Source of the DNA: Planktomarina sp.
GTDB taxonomy: Bacteria; Pseudomonadota; Alphaproteobacteria; Rhodobacterales; Rhodobacteraceae
Reading direction: 5' to 3'
Length of the DNA stretch: 64,000 nucleotides
Assembly (NCBI GenBank): GCA_022425445.1
Contig: JAKMFM010000168.1
Location: 1-64,000 of the forward strand
Made by a program: the position numbers and the translations under genes. Positions 27,773 through 36,885 of the stretch are shown here, one piece after another; within the stretch, counting starts at the first letter, position 1; each line of letters starts with the position of its first letter. The notes beneath the pieces are model-generated. The model was not told the DNA's origin, searched no databases, and worked only from the letters and a program-made list of their open reading frames with translations.

Positions 27773-27780
27773 CGGGTTTT
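27763..27780 (+). terminator. Intrinsic terminator overlapping the dehydrogenase stop codon
   Basis: CCCGC at 27763-27767 pairs with GCGGG at 27772-27776 around the loop TCTA, followed by TTTT. The stop codon TAG at 27770-27772 lies inside the hairpin. Confidence 0.6.
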
Positions 27781-27782
27781 GC

Positions 27783-28217
27783 CTAGGCTTTTTGCGTCAG
27801 CAAAACTCCCGCGGCCATCAAAATTAATCCGCTGAGACGGGTCCAGCTGAGTGGAATTTGTTGCGCGCCAAATAGTCCGAAATGATCAATTGCTGCCGCT
27901 GAAATCAATTGGCCAATGAGCACAAAGAAAATAGCATTCCCAACGCCAAACTTGGGTGCAATCGCCGTTATGGACAGCACATAAAATGCCAGTAAGACCC
28001 CCGCAAAGAATAGATGTTTTGGCGCGGTTGTGAGTTTGACCAAAGCGCTGGGCCCTTGGGTGATGGCCACCAGACTGGCGGTGAGCAAGCCAACGGCGAT
28101 CAACACCACCCCGGCGAGCATGGGCGCACCAAGAGATCGGCCGAGGGCTGCGTTCATCGCGGCCAGGACAGGTATCCCAATCCCCGCGGCAAGCATTGTA
28201 ATCGCATAGATTGGCAT
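27783..28217 (-). CDS. YdcZ-type (DUF606) DMT-superfamily membrane protein
   Basis: A 144-residue protein with five hydrophobic segments, the single-repeat form of the drug/metabolite transporter superfamily (YdcZ/DUF606). It begins M-P-I-Y-A-I-T with a glycine-rich first helix. It probably works as a dimer. It reads in the same direction as, and just downstream of, parE. The substrate is unknown. Confidence 0.8.
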   Translation of the reverse strand: MPIYAITMLAAGIGIPVLAAMNAALGRSLGAPMLAGVVLIAVGLLTASLVAITQGPSALVKLTTAPKHLFFAGVLLAFYVLSITAIAPKFGVGNAIFFVLIGQLISAAAIDHFGLFGAQQIPLSWTRLSGLILMAAGVLLTQKA

Positions 28218-28241
28218 AGGCAGCGGTCCTTTTGCTTGGAT

Positions 28242-30200
28242 CTATAGATCGAGCTCTTCAACGAATTTGGCGTTGGCTTGGATATACTCAAACCGTTTTT
28301 CTGGCTTTTTGCCCATCAACCGTTCAATGAGATCGCCGGTCTCGCCCGGTGTATCTTCGTCAACGGTAACGCGGATTAATTTGCGGGTCGTCGGATCCAT
28401 TGTGGTCTCTTTGAGATCCTTTGCATCCATTTCGCCCAGACCTTTAAAGCGACTGACGTCAATCTTGCCCTTGCCGCCCAGTCCTTTGGCAAGCCAAAGG
28501 TCTTTCTCTGCCTCATCCAGGCAATACACCCGCTTGGCTCCCTGTGTCAGGCGGAACAAGGGGGGGCAGGCGAGATAAAGATGACCGGCATCAATCAAAG
28601 GCCGCATTTGTGAGAAAAAGAATGTCATGAGAAGACTGGCGATATGGGCACCATCGACATCGGCATCGGTCATGATGATGACCTTCTCATAGCGCAGATC
28701 ATCAATATTGAATTTTGTACCAATCCCGACGCCAAGCGCTTCGCAAAGGTCACTGATCTCAGCATTAGAGCCGAGTTTATTCGAGGCGGCGCCCAGGACG
28801 TTGAGGATTTTTCCCTTGAGCGGCAGAAGTGCTTGGTTGACGCGATTGCGCGCGCCCTTGCCTGATCCGCCGGCGCTGTCGCCCTCAACGATGAATAATT
28901 CCGTGCCCTCGCGGTTTTTTGAGGTGCAATCTGTGAGTTTGCCCGGCAGGCGCAATTTCTTGGTGGCAGATTTGCGCTGGGTTTCTTTTTCCTGCCGGCG
29001 GCGCAAGCGCTCTTCTGCGCGCAGCACTAGGAAATCAAGAATGGCTCCGGCCGATTTCGTATCGGCAGCGAGCCAATTGTCAAACCGATCACGGACAGAG
29101 TTTTCGACCAAGCGCTGGGCTTCGACAGTGGCCAAACGGTCTTTGGTTTGACCAACAAATTCGGGCTCGCTGATGAAACAAGAGACCAGGGCGCAACCGC
29201 CTGTTGTTAGGTCATCACGGGTGATATTGGTGGCTTTGCGGTTGTTGACCAGTTCACCATAGGCTTTGATGCCCTTTAAGATTGCGGCCCAGAACCCACT
29301 TTCATGGGTGCCGCCTTCGGGTGTGGGCACGGTGTTACAATATGATTGGATGAAGCCATCTCGTGAGGGTGTCCAATTGACCGCCCATTCGATTTTGCCG
29401 GGGACATTGAAGCGTTCTTGGAAATCTACGGTGCCGGCGAAAGGAGCCGCGGCATAGGTGCTGGCATTGCCCAGGGTCTCCACGAGATAATCCGACAGCC
29501 CACCGGGGAAATGGAAGGTTGCCTCGCGCGGTGTTTCGCCATCATCAATCTCGGTTTTCCAGCGAATTTCGACACCGGAAAATAAATAGGCCTTGGAGCG
29601 AATAGAGGCAAAGAGGCGCGCAGGTTTGAAACGGTGTTTGCCAAAGATTTGTTCATCGGCATGAAATGTGACCGAGGTGCCGCGGCGGTTTGGGGCCGCG
29701 CCGATCTTGGTAATTGGACCCAGCGGGATGCCGCGGGCGAAGCGCTGCTCGTAAAGCTCGCGATTGCGGGCGACTTCGACAACCATGGAATCGGAGAGTG
29801 CATTGACAACCGAGGCGCCGACCCCATGCAGGCCGCCGGAGGTTTGATAGGCTTTGCCAGAGAATTTACCACCGGCATGCAAGGTGCACAGGATCACCTC
29901 AAGAGCGGATTTGTCGGGAAACCTCGGATGCGGGTCAACAGGAATGCCGCGCCCATTATCGCGGATGGTTACGGAATAATCTGCATGGAGTTCGACTTCG
30001 ATGCGATTTGCATGGCCGGCCACCGCCTCATCCATGGAGTTGTCCAGAACCTCAGCCACCAGGTGGTGCAAGGCCCGCTCATCTGTGCCGCCGATATACA
30101 TGCCGGGCCGCTTGCGCACCGGCTCGAGACCCTCCAACACCTCAATAGAGGAGGCATCATAATCCGTAGGTGCTGCCGAAGATAATAGGTCACTTGCCAT
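28242..30200 (-). CDS. parE: DNA topoisomerase IV subunit B
   Basis: ATPase subunit of the chromosome-decatenating type II topoisomerase, 652 residues. The GHKL ATP site is clear (V-L-D-N-S-M-D-E near residue 55, D-N-G-R-G-I-P near 80, G-G-L-H-G-V-G-A near 120), followed by the transducer domain and a TOPRIM domain (E-G-D-S-A-G-G-S near 440; D-A-D-V-D-G-A-H-I). The absence of a gyrase-specific insertion and the C-terminal M-G-x-K-P-E-K-R-F favour ParE over GyrB. ATG 30200 follows a GAAAGAG site; 34 upstream codons are rejected. Confidence 0.93.
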   Translation of the reverse strand: MASDLLSSAAPTDYDASSIEVLEGLEPVRKRPGMYIGGTDERALHHLVAEVLDNSMDEAVAGHANRIEVELHADYSVTIRDNGRGIPVDPHPRFPDKSALEVILCTLHAGGKFSGKAYQTSGGLHGVGASVVNALSDSMVVEVARNRELYEQRFARGIPLGPITKIGAAPNRRGTSVTFHADEQIFGKHRFKPARLFASIRSKAYLFSGVEIRWKTEIDDGETPREATFHFPGGLSDYLVETLGNASTYAAAPFAGTVDFQERFNVPGKIEWAVNWTPSRDGFIQSYCNTVPTPEGGTHESGFWAAILKGIKAYGELVNNRKATNITRDDLTTGGCALVSCFISEPEFVGQTKDRLATVEAQRLVENSVRDRFDNWLAADTKSAGAILDFLVLRAEERLRRRQEKETQRKSATKKLRLPGKLTDCTSKNREGTELFIVEGDSAGGSGKGARNRVNQALLPLKGKILNVLGAASNKLGSNAEISDLCEALGVGIGTKFNIDDLRYEKVIIMTDADVDGAHIASLLMTFFFSQMRPLIDAGHLYLACPPLFRLTQGAKRVYCLDEAEKDLWLAKGLGGKGKIDVSRFKGLGEMDAKDLKETTMDPTTRKLIRVTVDEDTPGETGDLIERLMGKKPEKRFEYIQANAKFVEELDL

Positions 30201-30337
30201 TGGGCTGCTCTTTCTTTGATTGACGGTATTCATGGCAGAAGTTGCGGGGCAAGAAAAGACCTGGCGCGCGGGGCGATCCATATTCCTTGCCGATTTCACC
30301 ACTGGTCAGGCCGCCGGCTTCTGCTAAAGAGAAGGAT

Positions 30338-31687
30338 ATGAGAAAAGCTTCTGCGATCACATTGGAAGCGAGATCCTTGCTGATCTTGGGACTGCCTTTG
30401 GTAGGCAGCCAAGTGGCGCAATTTGCTGTGCATACGACCGATACGTTGATGCTGGGCTGGTATTCTGTGCTGGCCTTGGCACAGGTGACTTTAGGGGCTC
30501 AGGTTCTGTTTATCGCCTTTATCGCAACCTCGGGTTTTGCCTTTGCAATTTTGCCGATGGTTGCCAAATCCATGGCAGAGGACGATTCGCAATCGGCCAG
30601 GCGGGCCACGCGCATGGGGCTTTGGGTGTCGACCTTGGCGGCGGCGCTGTTGTTTTTGCCCATGTGGTATGCCGGCCCTCTGCTTGAGGCGATGGGGCAA
30701 GATCCGACAGTGGCGCAGGGCGCGCAGGCGTATCTGCGCATCGCAGGTTTTGGCCTATGGCCTGCATTATGGGGATTGGTGCTGCGCAGCTATCTTTCGG
30801 CTCTGGAACATGCAGGGATCGTGCTGTGGGTCTCTGTGTTTGTTTTGGCGGCCAATGCGCTGATCAACTATGGCTTGATATTTGGCAATTGGGGGCTGCC
30901 AGAATTGGGGCTGCAAGGTGCGGCGATTGCTTCGGTCATATCCCAAATACTGGCCCTGCTAGGTTTTGTGATCTACATCCAGCGCAGGTTCCCTGAACAA
31001 CAGATGTTCGCCCGTTTCTGGAGATTTGACGGCAGCGCGGCCCTCGCGGTCACCCGGCTTGCGGTGCCTATTTCAGCCACAGCCCTGGCAGAAAGTGGCT
31101 TGTTTGCGGCATCCGCCTTCATGATGGGTTGGCTTGGACATTTGGAACTGGCGGCCCATGGCATTGTATTACAGCTGGCGGCGTTGAGCTTCATGGTACA
31201 CATGGGATTGTCGCAGGCCGGCACGGTGCGCGCGGGCAAGGCCTTTGCTCGGAACGATTGGCCATCGGTTCGGCGTACAGCCTGGGTGACGATGGGCTTG
31301 TCGAGCGTTGTGGCCATTGTGGCTATATTCCTGTTCCTGATGAGCCCGCAGGTTTTGATCCGAGCGTTTTTGGATCCCCAGGATCCTTTGGCCACTGACA
31401 TCCTACGCATCGGTACGATTTTACTGATGCTCGCGGCATTGTTTCAATTTGTCGATGCCGCACAGGTCGTGGCCTTGAGCTTGCTGCGCGGGTTGCAAGA
31501 CACCAAAGTGCCCATGTGGATTGCCGCGATATCCTATTGGTTGATCGGTCTGCCGATCAGCTATGTTTTAGGGTTTTGGCTTGGGTTCCAGGAAGCGGGG
31601 ATATGGATGGGGCTGGTGGTCGGGCTTGGATCTGCCGCCCTCTTGCTTTGGTGGCGGTTTTGCCGCCTGGCGGGGCGTGTGGCCTAG
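30338..31687 (+). CDS. MATE-family efflux transporter
   Basis: Sodium- or proton-driven multidrug exporter of 449 residues with 12 predicted membrane segments in two MATE repeats, opening with L-G-L-P-L-V-G-S-Q and D-T-L-M-L-G near residue 45. It starts at ATG 30338 after GAAGGA and is divergent from parE. It resembles the NorM/DinF group; the drug range is unknown. Confidence 0.88.
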   Translation: MRKASAITLEARSLLILGLPLVGSQVAQFAVHTTDTLMLGWYSVLALAQVTLGAQVLFIAFIATSGFAFAILPMVAKSMAEDDSQSARRATRMGLWVSTLAAALLFLPMWYAGPLLEAMGQDPTVAQGAQAYLRIAGFGLWPALWGLVLRSYLSALEHAGIVLWVSVFVLAANALINYGLIFGNWGLPELGLQGAAIASVISQILALLGFVIYIQRRFPEQQMFARFWRFDGSAALAVTRLAVPISATALAESGLFAASAFMMGWLGHLELAAHGIVLQLAALSFMVHMGLSQAGTVRAGKAFARNDWPSVRRTAWVTMGLSSVVAIVAIFLFLMSPQVLIRAFLDPQDPLATDILRIGTILLMLAALFQFVDAAQVVALSLLRGLQDTKVPMWIAAISYWLIGLPISYVLGFWLGFQEAGIWMGLVVGLGSAALLLWWRFCRLAGRVA

Positions 31688-31785
31688 GGTTTGATCACGA
31701 TCCGCTTGGCGTTTTGCCGCACAAGAGTGTTCGCAGATCGTGCATGGGTCTGCGCTTCGGGATCGGGTCGTCGATCACCGCGATT

Positions 31786-32988
31786 TTAGATCAAACTTTC
31801 ACAAAATTCTTTGATTCTACTACAGGCTTCTAAGAGCTCGGTGTCTGAGGTGGCGTAGCTCACGCGGAAATTTGGCGATAGGCCGAAGGCGGCGCCAAAG
31901 ACCACCGCGACGCCGGTGTGTTCGAGAAGTTCGGTGGCGAAGGCCTCATCATCTGTAATCACAGCGCCGCTCGGCGTCTGCTTTCCAATCAGTGCGGCGA
32001 TCGACGGGTAGACATAAAACGCACCTTCCGGTGTGGGACAGGTAATTCCCCGGGTCTCATTGAGTATTTTGACAACCAAATTACGCCGCCGGCTGAAAGA
32101 GGCGTTGTTATCGGTTAAAAATGCCTGTGAGCCGTTCAAGGCTTCGACGGCCGCCCATTGGCTGATGGTGCAGGGGTTGGATGTGGATTGCGATTGAATC
32201 TTGCGCATAGCGGCGATCAGCGGTGCGGGGCCGGCGGCATAGCCAATCCGCCATCCGGTCATCGCATAGGCTTTTGAGACACCGTTACAGGTCAGCGTGC
32301 GCGGATAGAGCGCCGGCTCCACCTCGGCAGGTGTGCAAAATTTGAAATCATCATAGGCCAGATGCTCATACATATCATCGGTCATCACCCAGACATGGGG
32401 ATGGCGCAGAAGAACATCGGTCAGTGCCTTCAGCTCGTCCCAGCTATATCCCGCTCCGGTCGGGTTGGAGGGGGAATTGAAAATGAACCATTTGGTTTTA
32501 GGGGTGAGCGCAGCTTCGAGCTGCTCGGGGGTGAGTTTGTAATTGGTCTGAGCGGACGTTGGCGCAATCACCGGGGTGCCACCGGCCAAAAGCACCATGT
32601 CGGGATAGGAGACCCAATAGGGCGCGGGAATCACCACTTCATCGCCTGCATCCAAAGTCGCCATAAACGCATTATAGAGCGTTTGCTTTCCGCCGTTTCC
32701 AACTATCACCTGCGCCGGGCTATAGGTCAGAGAATTTTCGCGCAGGAACTTGGCGCAAATCGCCTGTTTCAGCTCGGGCATTCCATCTGGTGCGGTGTAT
32801 TTGGTTTTGCCTTCTGCAATCGCTTTGACTGCGGCGGCCTTGATATGATCTGGGGTGTCAAAATCTGGCTCGCCCGCGGCGAGCGCGATCACGTCACGTC
32901 CCGCTGCCTTTAATTCTGCCGCTTTGGTTGATATAGCGATGGTGGGAGAGGGCTTCACCCGCTCAAGTGCGGTGGATAAAATGGACAT
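31786..32988 (-). CDS. aatA: Aspartate aminotransferase, class I (Ib)
   Basis: PLP enzyme exchanging amino groups between aspartate and 2-oxoglutarate; some homologues also use prephenate. Length 400 residues. Motifs are S-N-P-T-G-A near residue 172, the PLP lysine in V-S-K-A-Y-A-M-T-G-W-R-I-G-Y near residue 239, and a C-terminal R-V-S-Y-A-T. It stands as a single gene, divergent from the HTH/sdhE pair. Confidence 0.93.
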   Translation of the reverse strand: MSILSTALERVKPSPTIAISTKAAELKAAGRDVIALAAGEPDFDTPDHIKAAAVKAIAEGKTKYTAPDGMPELKQAICAKFLRENSLTYSPAQVIVGNGGKQTLYNAFMATLDAGDEVVIPAPYWVSYPDMVLLAGGTPVIAPTSAQTNYKLTPEQLEAALTPKTKWFIFNSPSNPTGAGYSWDELKALTDVLLRHPHVWVMTDDMYEHLAYDDFKFCTPAEVEPALYPRTLTCNGVSKAYAMTGWRIGYAAGPAPLIAAMRKIQSQSTSNPCTISQWAAVEALNGSQAFLTDNNASFSRRRNLVVKILNETRGITCPTPEGAFYVYPSIAALIGKQTPSGAVITDDEAFATELLEHTGVAVVFGAAFGLSPNFRVSYATSDTELLEACSRIKEFCESLI

Positions 32989-33073
32989 GACGACCTCATA
33001 GTGCGTGTTCTTGCAGTCTTAGATAGATGTGCACGACGCCGCAAGGCGAAGTGATTGGAAAGAGAAAAAAATT

Positions 33074-33466
33074 ATGGAAAATGACTCTGACGCAACATTT
33101 GATTGGTACGGCCCCGATGCAGCCACCTTTGGGGACCGTGTTCTGGGCGCGCGGGAAAAGGCCGGCATGACGCAGGCGCAGCTGTCGCGCCGGCTCGGAA
33201 TCAAATTGGCGACTTTGCAGGCTTGGGAAGAGGATCGTTCTGAGCCGCGGGCTAACAAATTGCAAATGTTGACCGGAATGCTCAATGTGTCTTTGCCTTG
33301 GCTTCTGAGCGGTGAAGGGATCGGGCCAGAAGAGCCGAACTCGGCACCTCTGTCCGACGATATTCAGACAATTCTAATTGAAATGCGCGCAATAAAAACC
33401 GATATGACCCGCACGGCCGACCGGCTGAGCAAATTGGAAAAACAATTAAGGTTGGCCATGAAATGA
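33074..33466 (+). CDS. XRE-family helix-turn-helix protein coupled to sdhE
   Basis: A 130-residue protein with a Cro/C1-type helix-turn-helix at about residues 18-70 (M-T-Q-A-Q-L-S-R-R-L-G-I and L-Q-A-W-E-E-D-R-S-E-P-R), followed by a short coiled-coil tail. The last four bases overlap the start of sdhE, so the two are translated together. A DNA-binding role is secure from the fold, but targets are not known. Confidence 0.85.
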   Translation: MENDSDATFDWYGPDAATFGDRVLGAREKAGMTQAQLSRRLGIKLATLQAWEEDRSEPRANKLQMLTGMLNVSLPWLLSGEGIGPEEPNSAPLSDDIQTILIEMRAIKTDMTRTADRLSKLEKQLRLAMK

Positions 33467-33729
33467 TTGAACTGCATGATCATAAGATCAAACGCCTGAA
33501 AATGCGTTCAATGCGCCGTGGAATCAAAGAAATGGACCTTATTTTAAGCCATTTTGCGCAAGCAACCTTGGATCAAATGACTGAAGAAGAGCTGGTAAAT
33601 TACGATTTGTTGCTGGCAGAAAATGATCACGATCTTTACTCTTGGGTGACCGGCGCCGCGGCAGCTCCCCCAGAATTTGCCCCGCTGATCGCCCAAATCG
33701 TCGCGGGTTTGCAGGTTCCGCGCAGTTAA
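33463..33729 (+). CDS. sdhE: Succinate dehydrogenase flavinylation factor SdhE
   Basis: Small helical protein (88 residues, the usual family size) that promotes covalent FAD attachment to SdhA. The defining R-G-x-x-E motif is present in M-R-R-G-I-K-E-M-D, followed by Y-D-L-L-L-A-E-N-D-x-D-L-Y-x-W, also family-typical. ATGA overlap with the preceding HTH gene. No sdh genes are in the window. Confidence 0.9.
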   Translation: MIELHDHKIKRLKMRSMRRGIKEMDLILSHFAQATLDQMTEEELVNYDLLLAENDHDLYSWVTGAAAAPPEFAPLIAQIVAGLQVPRS

Positions 33730-33749
33730 ATTGATCTCGTTTAGATAAT

Positions 33750-33759
33750 ATTCGCGAAT
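33750..33759. promoter_or_regulatory. Short palindrome in the MarR-gene leader
   Basis: The 10-base perfect palindrome ATTCGCGAAT lies in the 71-base gap before the MarR-type gene, about 42 bases from its start. MarR proteins often bind palindromes in their own promoters, so this is a possible autoregulatory site, but it is short and unproven. Confidence 0.25.
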
Positions 33760-33800
33760 TTCCTCGACACTGCGCAACGAAGCAGTGTGAGAGGCGATCA

Positions 33801-34286
33801 ATGAGTGGTGATTCCAAAACCGGCAAGAGTTTTATGACCCATTATTTGGAGAGTTTGGCCCTGGTCGAGCGACTCCATCGTTTGTTGTTGGATGTGATCA
33901 AAGATGAATTTGAGCGGGTTGGGGTTATCGAGATCAACCCTGTGCAAGCTTTGCTCGTCTTCAACATCGGCGACAATGAGGTCACCGCAGGTGAGCTGAA
34001 GAGCCGCGGATATTATCAGGGCTCAAATGTAAGTTACAATTTAAAAAAATTGGTGGGCATGGGCTATATGCACCATGAACGCTGCCGCGCGGACCGGCGG
34101 TCTGTGCGCGTGAGACTGACCGATAAGGGGCACCATATTCGTGGACTTGTGAATGAGCTGTTTGAGGGCCACGCCGCTGCGTTGCAATCAGAAGGGGTTT
34201 TGCAAGGTGCTGGTGTCGAGGATATAAATGCGGCGCTGCGGCGCATGGAACAGTATTGGGGCAAGCAGATTCGATTTATTTATTGA
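33801..34286 (+). CDS. MarR-family winged-helix regulator (LdtR-like)
   Basis: A 161-residue regulator with an N-terminal dimerisation helix, a winged helix (V-T-A-G-E-L-K-S-R-G-Y-Y-Q-G-S-N-V-S-Y-N-L-K-K-L) and the MarR wing R-A-D-R-R-S-V-R-V-R-L-T-D-K-G. The G-Y-Y-Q-G-S-N-V-S-Y-N recognition helix is like that of the LdtR group of alphaproteobacteria. The start follows GAGAGGCG. It is convergent with the DUF1194 gene, overlapping its end by seven bases. Confidence 0.82.
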   Translation: MSGDSKTGKSFMTHYLESLALVERLHRLLLDVIKDEFERVGVIEINPVQALLVFNIGDNEVTAGELKSRGYYQGSNVSYNLKKLVGMGYMHHERCRADRRSVRVRLTDKGHHIRGLVNELFEGHAAALQSEGVLQGAGVEDINAALRRMEQYWGKQIRFIY

Positions 34287-35014
34287 TCCAGTTGGCTCAT
34301 GTTCAAAAATTCCAATTCACGCAGTAATTTTCGGCTCATGGCGCGCTCATAATCTTCAAAACCCATGGCAACTTCGGAAAACGCGCCTGGCCCGGCCAGG
34401 ACGCGATGCGCAAAATAGGCGGTTAATTCGGCAATGGACAGCTCTGCATGCGACAGCCGGGAGCTGGCATCGACACCAATGATCAATGCGTTGATGACGA
34501 TATCTCCGATCTTTTCGGGGCTGTTGACGTGATGGGGTTCTGGACCTGTGTTGTTTTTTCCATCACCGGAAATATCCAAAGTGCGTTTCCAGCAGTCCGG
34601 CTGTTGGTTTAAAAACCCAGCTCCGACTTGGATCGCCTGACCTAAAGCGGTGGTTGGTGGGGCAGGGCGACGCGTGGTGGATCGCAGCTGTTGAGAGACA
34701 GCCTCTAGGCGTGACGGGCTGGTGATGTCTGTCCACTCAATGAGAACGCGCTGATAGTCTTGACCGCTCCATTCAAAAACCAAAATCCGGACGGGTGCAT
34801 CCGGCAGGCGCACCAGACTGGCGCGGACATCATCACTGACTAAAGCTGCGGCCAGACCCCGCAATTGCAGTTGATATTCACCCTCATCGACAGATCCCGA
34901 CACATCCAGGCCCAAAGCCAGGGCCTGGCGGCAGGCGGCATCAGCGCCTGCAGCACCTGTGACCCAAATTGCAAAAGACAGGGCGGCGAGGGCTTTGCGC
35001 AGAAGACAGCTCAC
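34280..35014 (-). CDS. Secreted DUF1194 (von Willebrand A-like) protein
   Basis: An exported protein of about 244 residues: a signal peptide of roughly 24 residues, then a VWA-like domain with the metal-site motif D-V-S-G-S-V-D near residue 35 and the second loop D-I-S-G-D-G-K-N-N near 150. DUF1194 proteins are common in Rhodobacterales and have no assigned function. The GTG at 35014 overlaps the gloA stop by four bases (GTGA), which favours it over the TTG one codon upstream. Confidence 0.78.
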   Translation of the reverse strand: MSCLLRKALAALSFAIWVTGAAGADAACRQALALGLDVSGSVDEGEYQLQLRGLAAALVSDDVRASLVRLPDAPVRILVFEWSGQDYQRVLIEWTDITSPSRLEAVSQQLRSTTRRPAPPTTALGQAIQVGAGFLNQQPDCWKRTLDISGDGKNNTGPEPHHVNSPEKIGDIVINALIIGVDASSRLSHAELSIAELTAYFAHRVLAGPGAFSEVAMGFEDYERAMSRKLLRELEFLNMSQLDQ

Positions 35015-35433
35015 CAATGTCCGATATTTTCCATACTCGCCCAGGGTTCGGCCACAGGCAGGTTGTCACCCTCTTGCAAGAGCTCAATTGAGATATTGTC
35101 TGGGCTGCGGACAAAAGCCATGCGACCTTCGCGCGGCGGGCGATTAATTGTGATGCCATTGTCCATCAGATGCTGGCATGTGGCATAAATATCCTTCACC
35201 TCATAGGCCAAATGGCCGAAATGTCGGCTGTCTGACGGCAGGCCCTCATCACCATCCCAGTTGTAGGTCAGTTCCACAGGGCATTCGGGTTGGCCAGGAG
35301 GCGCCATGAAAACCAAGGTAAAACGTCCAGCTTCATTGTCCCAGCGGCGCGTTTCTTCGAGACCCAAGAGGGCAAAAAAAGCGATCGAGGCGTCTAAATC
35401 GGCCACCCGGACCATTGTATGTAGATATTTCAT
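35011..35433 (-). CDS. gloA: Lactoylglutathione lyase (glyoxalase I)
   Basis: VOC-fold metalloenzyme that isomerises the methylglyoxal-glutathione adduct. About 140 residues with H-T-M-V-R-V-x-D-L-D at the N-terminus (metal His), E-L-T-Y-N-W near residue 75 and H-x-A-Y-E-V near residue 95. I-E-L-L-Q supplies the last metal glutamate. The start is taken at the second methionine (M-K-Y-L-H-T). It is coupled to the DUF1194 gene. Confidence 0.9.
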   Translation of the reverse strand: MKYLHTMVRVADLDASIAFFALLGLEETRRWDNEAGRFTLVFMAPPGQPECPVELTYNWDGDEGLPSDSRHFGHLAYEVKDIYATCQHLMDNGITINRPPREGRMAFVRSPDNISIELLQEGDNLPVAEPWASMENIGHW

Positions 35434-35529
35434 TTGCACTTGCCTTTATATAGTAGGTTCATCCTTCAGGTTACTCCATATATAGTGTTAAGGGAATCGC
35501 TCCAGAAGGGGTTAATTAAGGGGATAGTG

Positions 35530-36438
35530 ATGCTGCTGACACCAGAACAACAAGAAGAAATTGATCAGCTGCGATCAAATCCTCAGCTGACCCTGCGGGC
35601 TGTGGCTCCAGGTATGGAAGATCACCTTTACCGCGCAAAGCCCGTTTTGGATCATGGGTTTGTGCGGGTTATCGACTATATGGGGGATGATGCCGCCATC
35701 TGCCAAGCTGCGCGGGTCAGCTACGGTAAGGGGACAAAATCCGTGCAAAATGATGCGGGCCTCATTCGTTACTTGATGCGCCACTGGCATTCGACGCCTT
35801 TCGAGATGTGTGAAATCAAACTGCACGTGAAATTGCCGGTTTTCGTAGCGCGCCAATGGATTCGGCATCGCACCGCCAATGTAAATGAATATTCTGCGCG
35901 CTATTCGATTCTCGACCGAGAGTTTTACATCCCAGAACCGGACTCTCTGGCGGCGCAATCAGTGGTGAACAACCAGGGCCGCGGGCAGGTTTTGCAAGGG
36001 GCGGAAGCGGCGCGGGTTTTGGAAATTTTGAAATCAGACAGCAACCGCGCCTATGACAATTACGAGGCGATGATCTCGGGTGAGGGGCAGGATGGTTTGG
36101 CCCGTGAATTGGCGCGAATGAACCTGCCGGCCAATATTTACACGCAGTGGTACTGGAAAGTTGATCTGCACAACCTGTTTCACTTTTTGCGCCTTCGGGC
36201 CGATTCACATGCGCAATATGAAATAAGGGTCTATGCTGAGGCAATGTGTGAGATGGTGCGCGACTGGGTGCCTGCGGCCTATGGCGCTTTTGAGGATTAT
36301 CGTTTGGGCGGCGCGGTATTCTCTGCCAAATCGGTGGAATGTCTGAAACGCATGCTTGCTGGTGAGCCTGTCACGCAAGAAGACTCAGGTATGAGCAAGG
36401 GTGAATGGAGAGAATTTGAAGCCGCGATTGGGCGGTAA
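35530..36438 (+). CDS. thyX: Flavin-dependent thymidylate synthase ThyX
   Basis: Makes dTMP from dUMP using methylene-tetrahydrofolate and FADH2. The 302-residue protein carries the ThyX motif R-H-R-x7-S as R-H-R-T-A-N-V-N-E-Y-S near residue 111. The active-site region L-R-A-D-S-H-A-Q-Y-E-I-R follows near residue 235. ATG 35530 is used; the open frame continues 32 codons upstream but with poor coding character. No thyA is seen in the window. Confidence 0.95.
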   Translation: MLLTPEQQEEIDQLRSNPQLTLRAVAPGMEDHLYRAKPVLDHGFVRVIDYMGDDAAICQAARVSYGKGTKSVQNDAGLIRYLMRHWHSTPFEMCEIKLHVKLPVFVARQWIRHRTANVNEYSARYSILDREFYIPEPDSLAAQSVVNNQGRGQVLQGAEAARVLEILKSDSNRAYDNYEAMISGEGQDGLARELARMNLPANIYTQWYWKVDLHNLFHFLRLRADSHAQYEIRVYAEAMCEMVRDWVPAAYGAFEDYRLGGAVFSAKSVECLKRMLAGEPVTQEDSGMSKGEWREFEAAIGR

Positions 36439-36468
36439 CGTCCAAGCGCATGGCACAAAAGGAAACCT

Positions 36469-36485
36469 GTTGGGCACGGCCCAAC
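36469..36485. terminator. Hairpin between convergent thyX and csp genes
   Basis: GTTGGGC at 36469-36475 and GCCCAAC at 36479-36485 pair around ACG. There is no long T-run on either side (ATTTAG on plus, a mixed pyrimidine run on minus), so it is at best a weak bidirectional terminator. Confidence 0.35.
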
Positions 36486-36527
36486 ATTTAGCGGATCACT
36501 GTCCGCTCTGACTGCAGCGTTGCGCGT

Positions 36528-36737
36528 TTATTCGGCGTTGCTCAATTCACCAGCCATTTGACGCCCGTCGCGTCCTTCGACCAGCTCATAGTTTATTTTT
36601 TGGTTGTCGGCCAAGCTTGTCATTCCAGCGCGCTCGACGGCCGAAATATGGACAAACACGTCACTTCCTCCACCTTCTGGTTCAATGAACCCGAAACCTT
36701 TTGTGGTGTTGAACCATTTTACTGTGCCCAAAGGCAT
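36528..36737 (-). CDS. cspA: Cold-shock domain protein
   Basis: A 69-residue single-strand RNA/DNA-binding OB-fold protein with both RNP motifs: K-G-F-G-F-I near residue 15 and V-F-V-H-I-S-A near residue 30. It begins M-P-L-G-T-V-K-W-F-N, as family members do. The start follows GGGAG; the longer open frame upstream represents its leader. The 148-base gap to the divergent ArsC-like gene can hold the long untranslated leader common in cold-shock genes. Confidence 0.93.
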   Translation of the reverse strand: MPLGTVKWFNTTKGFGFIEPEGGGSDVFVHISAVERAGMTSLADNQKINYELVEGRDGRQMAGELSNAE

Positions 36738-36885
36738 ATCATATTCTCCCAAGTCATAAGTACACGCCCGTAGAGTTGCGGACGGCATCCCGCGGCTGAA
36801 TGGCAAAATTTCTCACGAAAATCCTGTTATTCAGATGCGATACCTATACAATTATGCGATTAAAAATAAAATCAAGGGAAATTTT

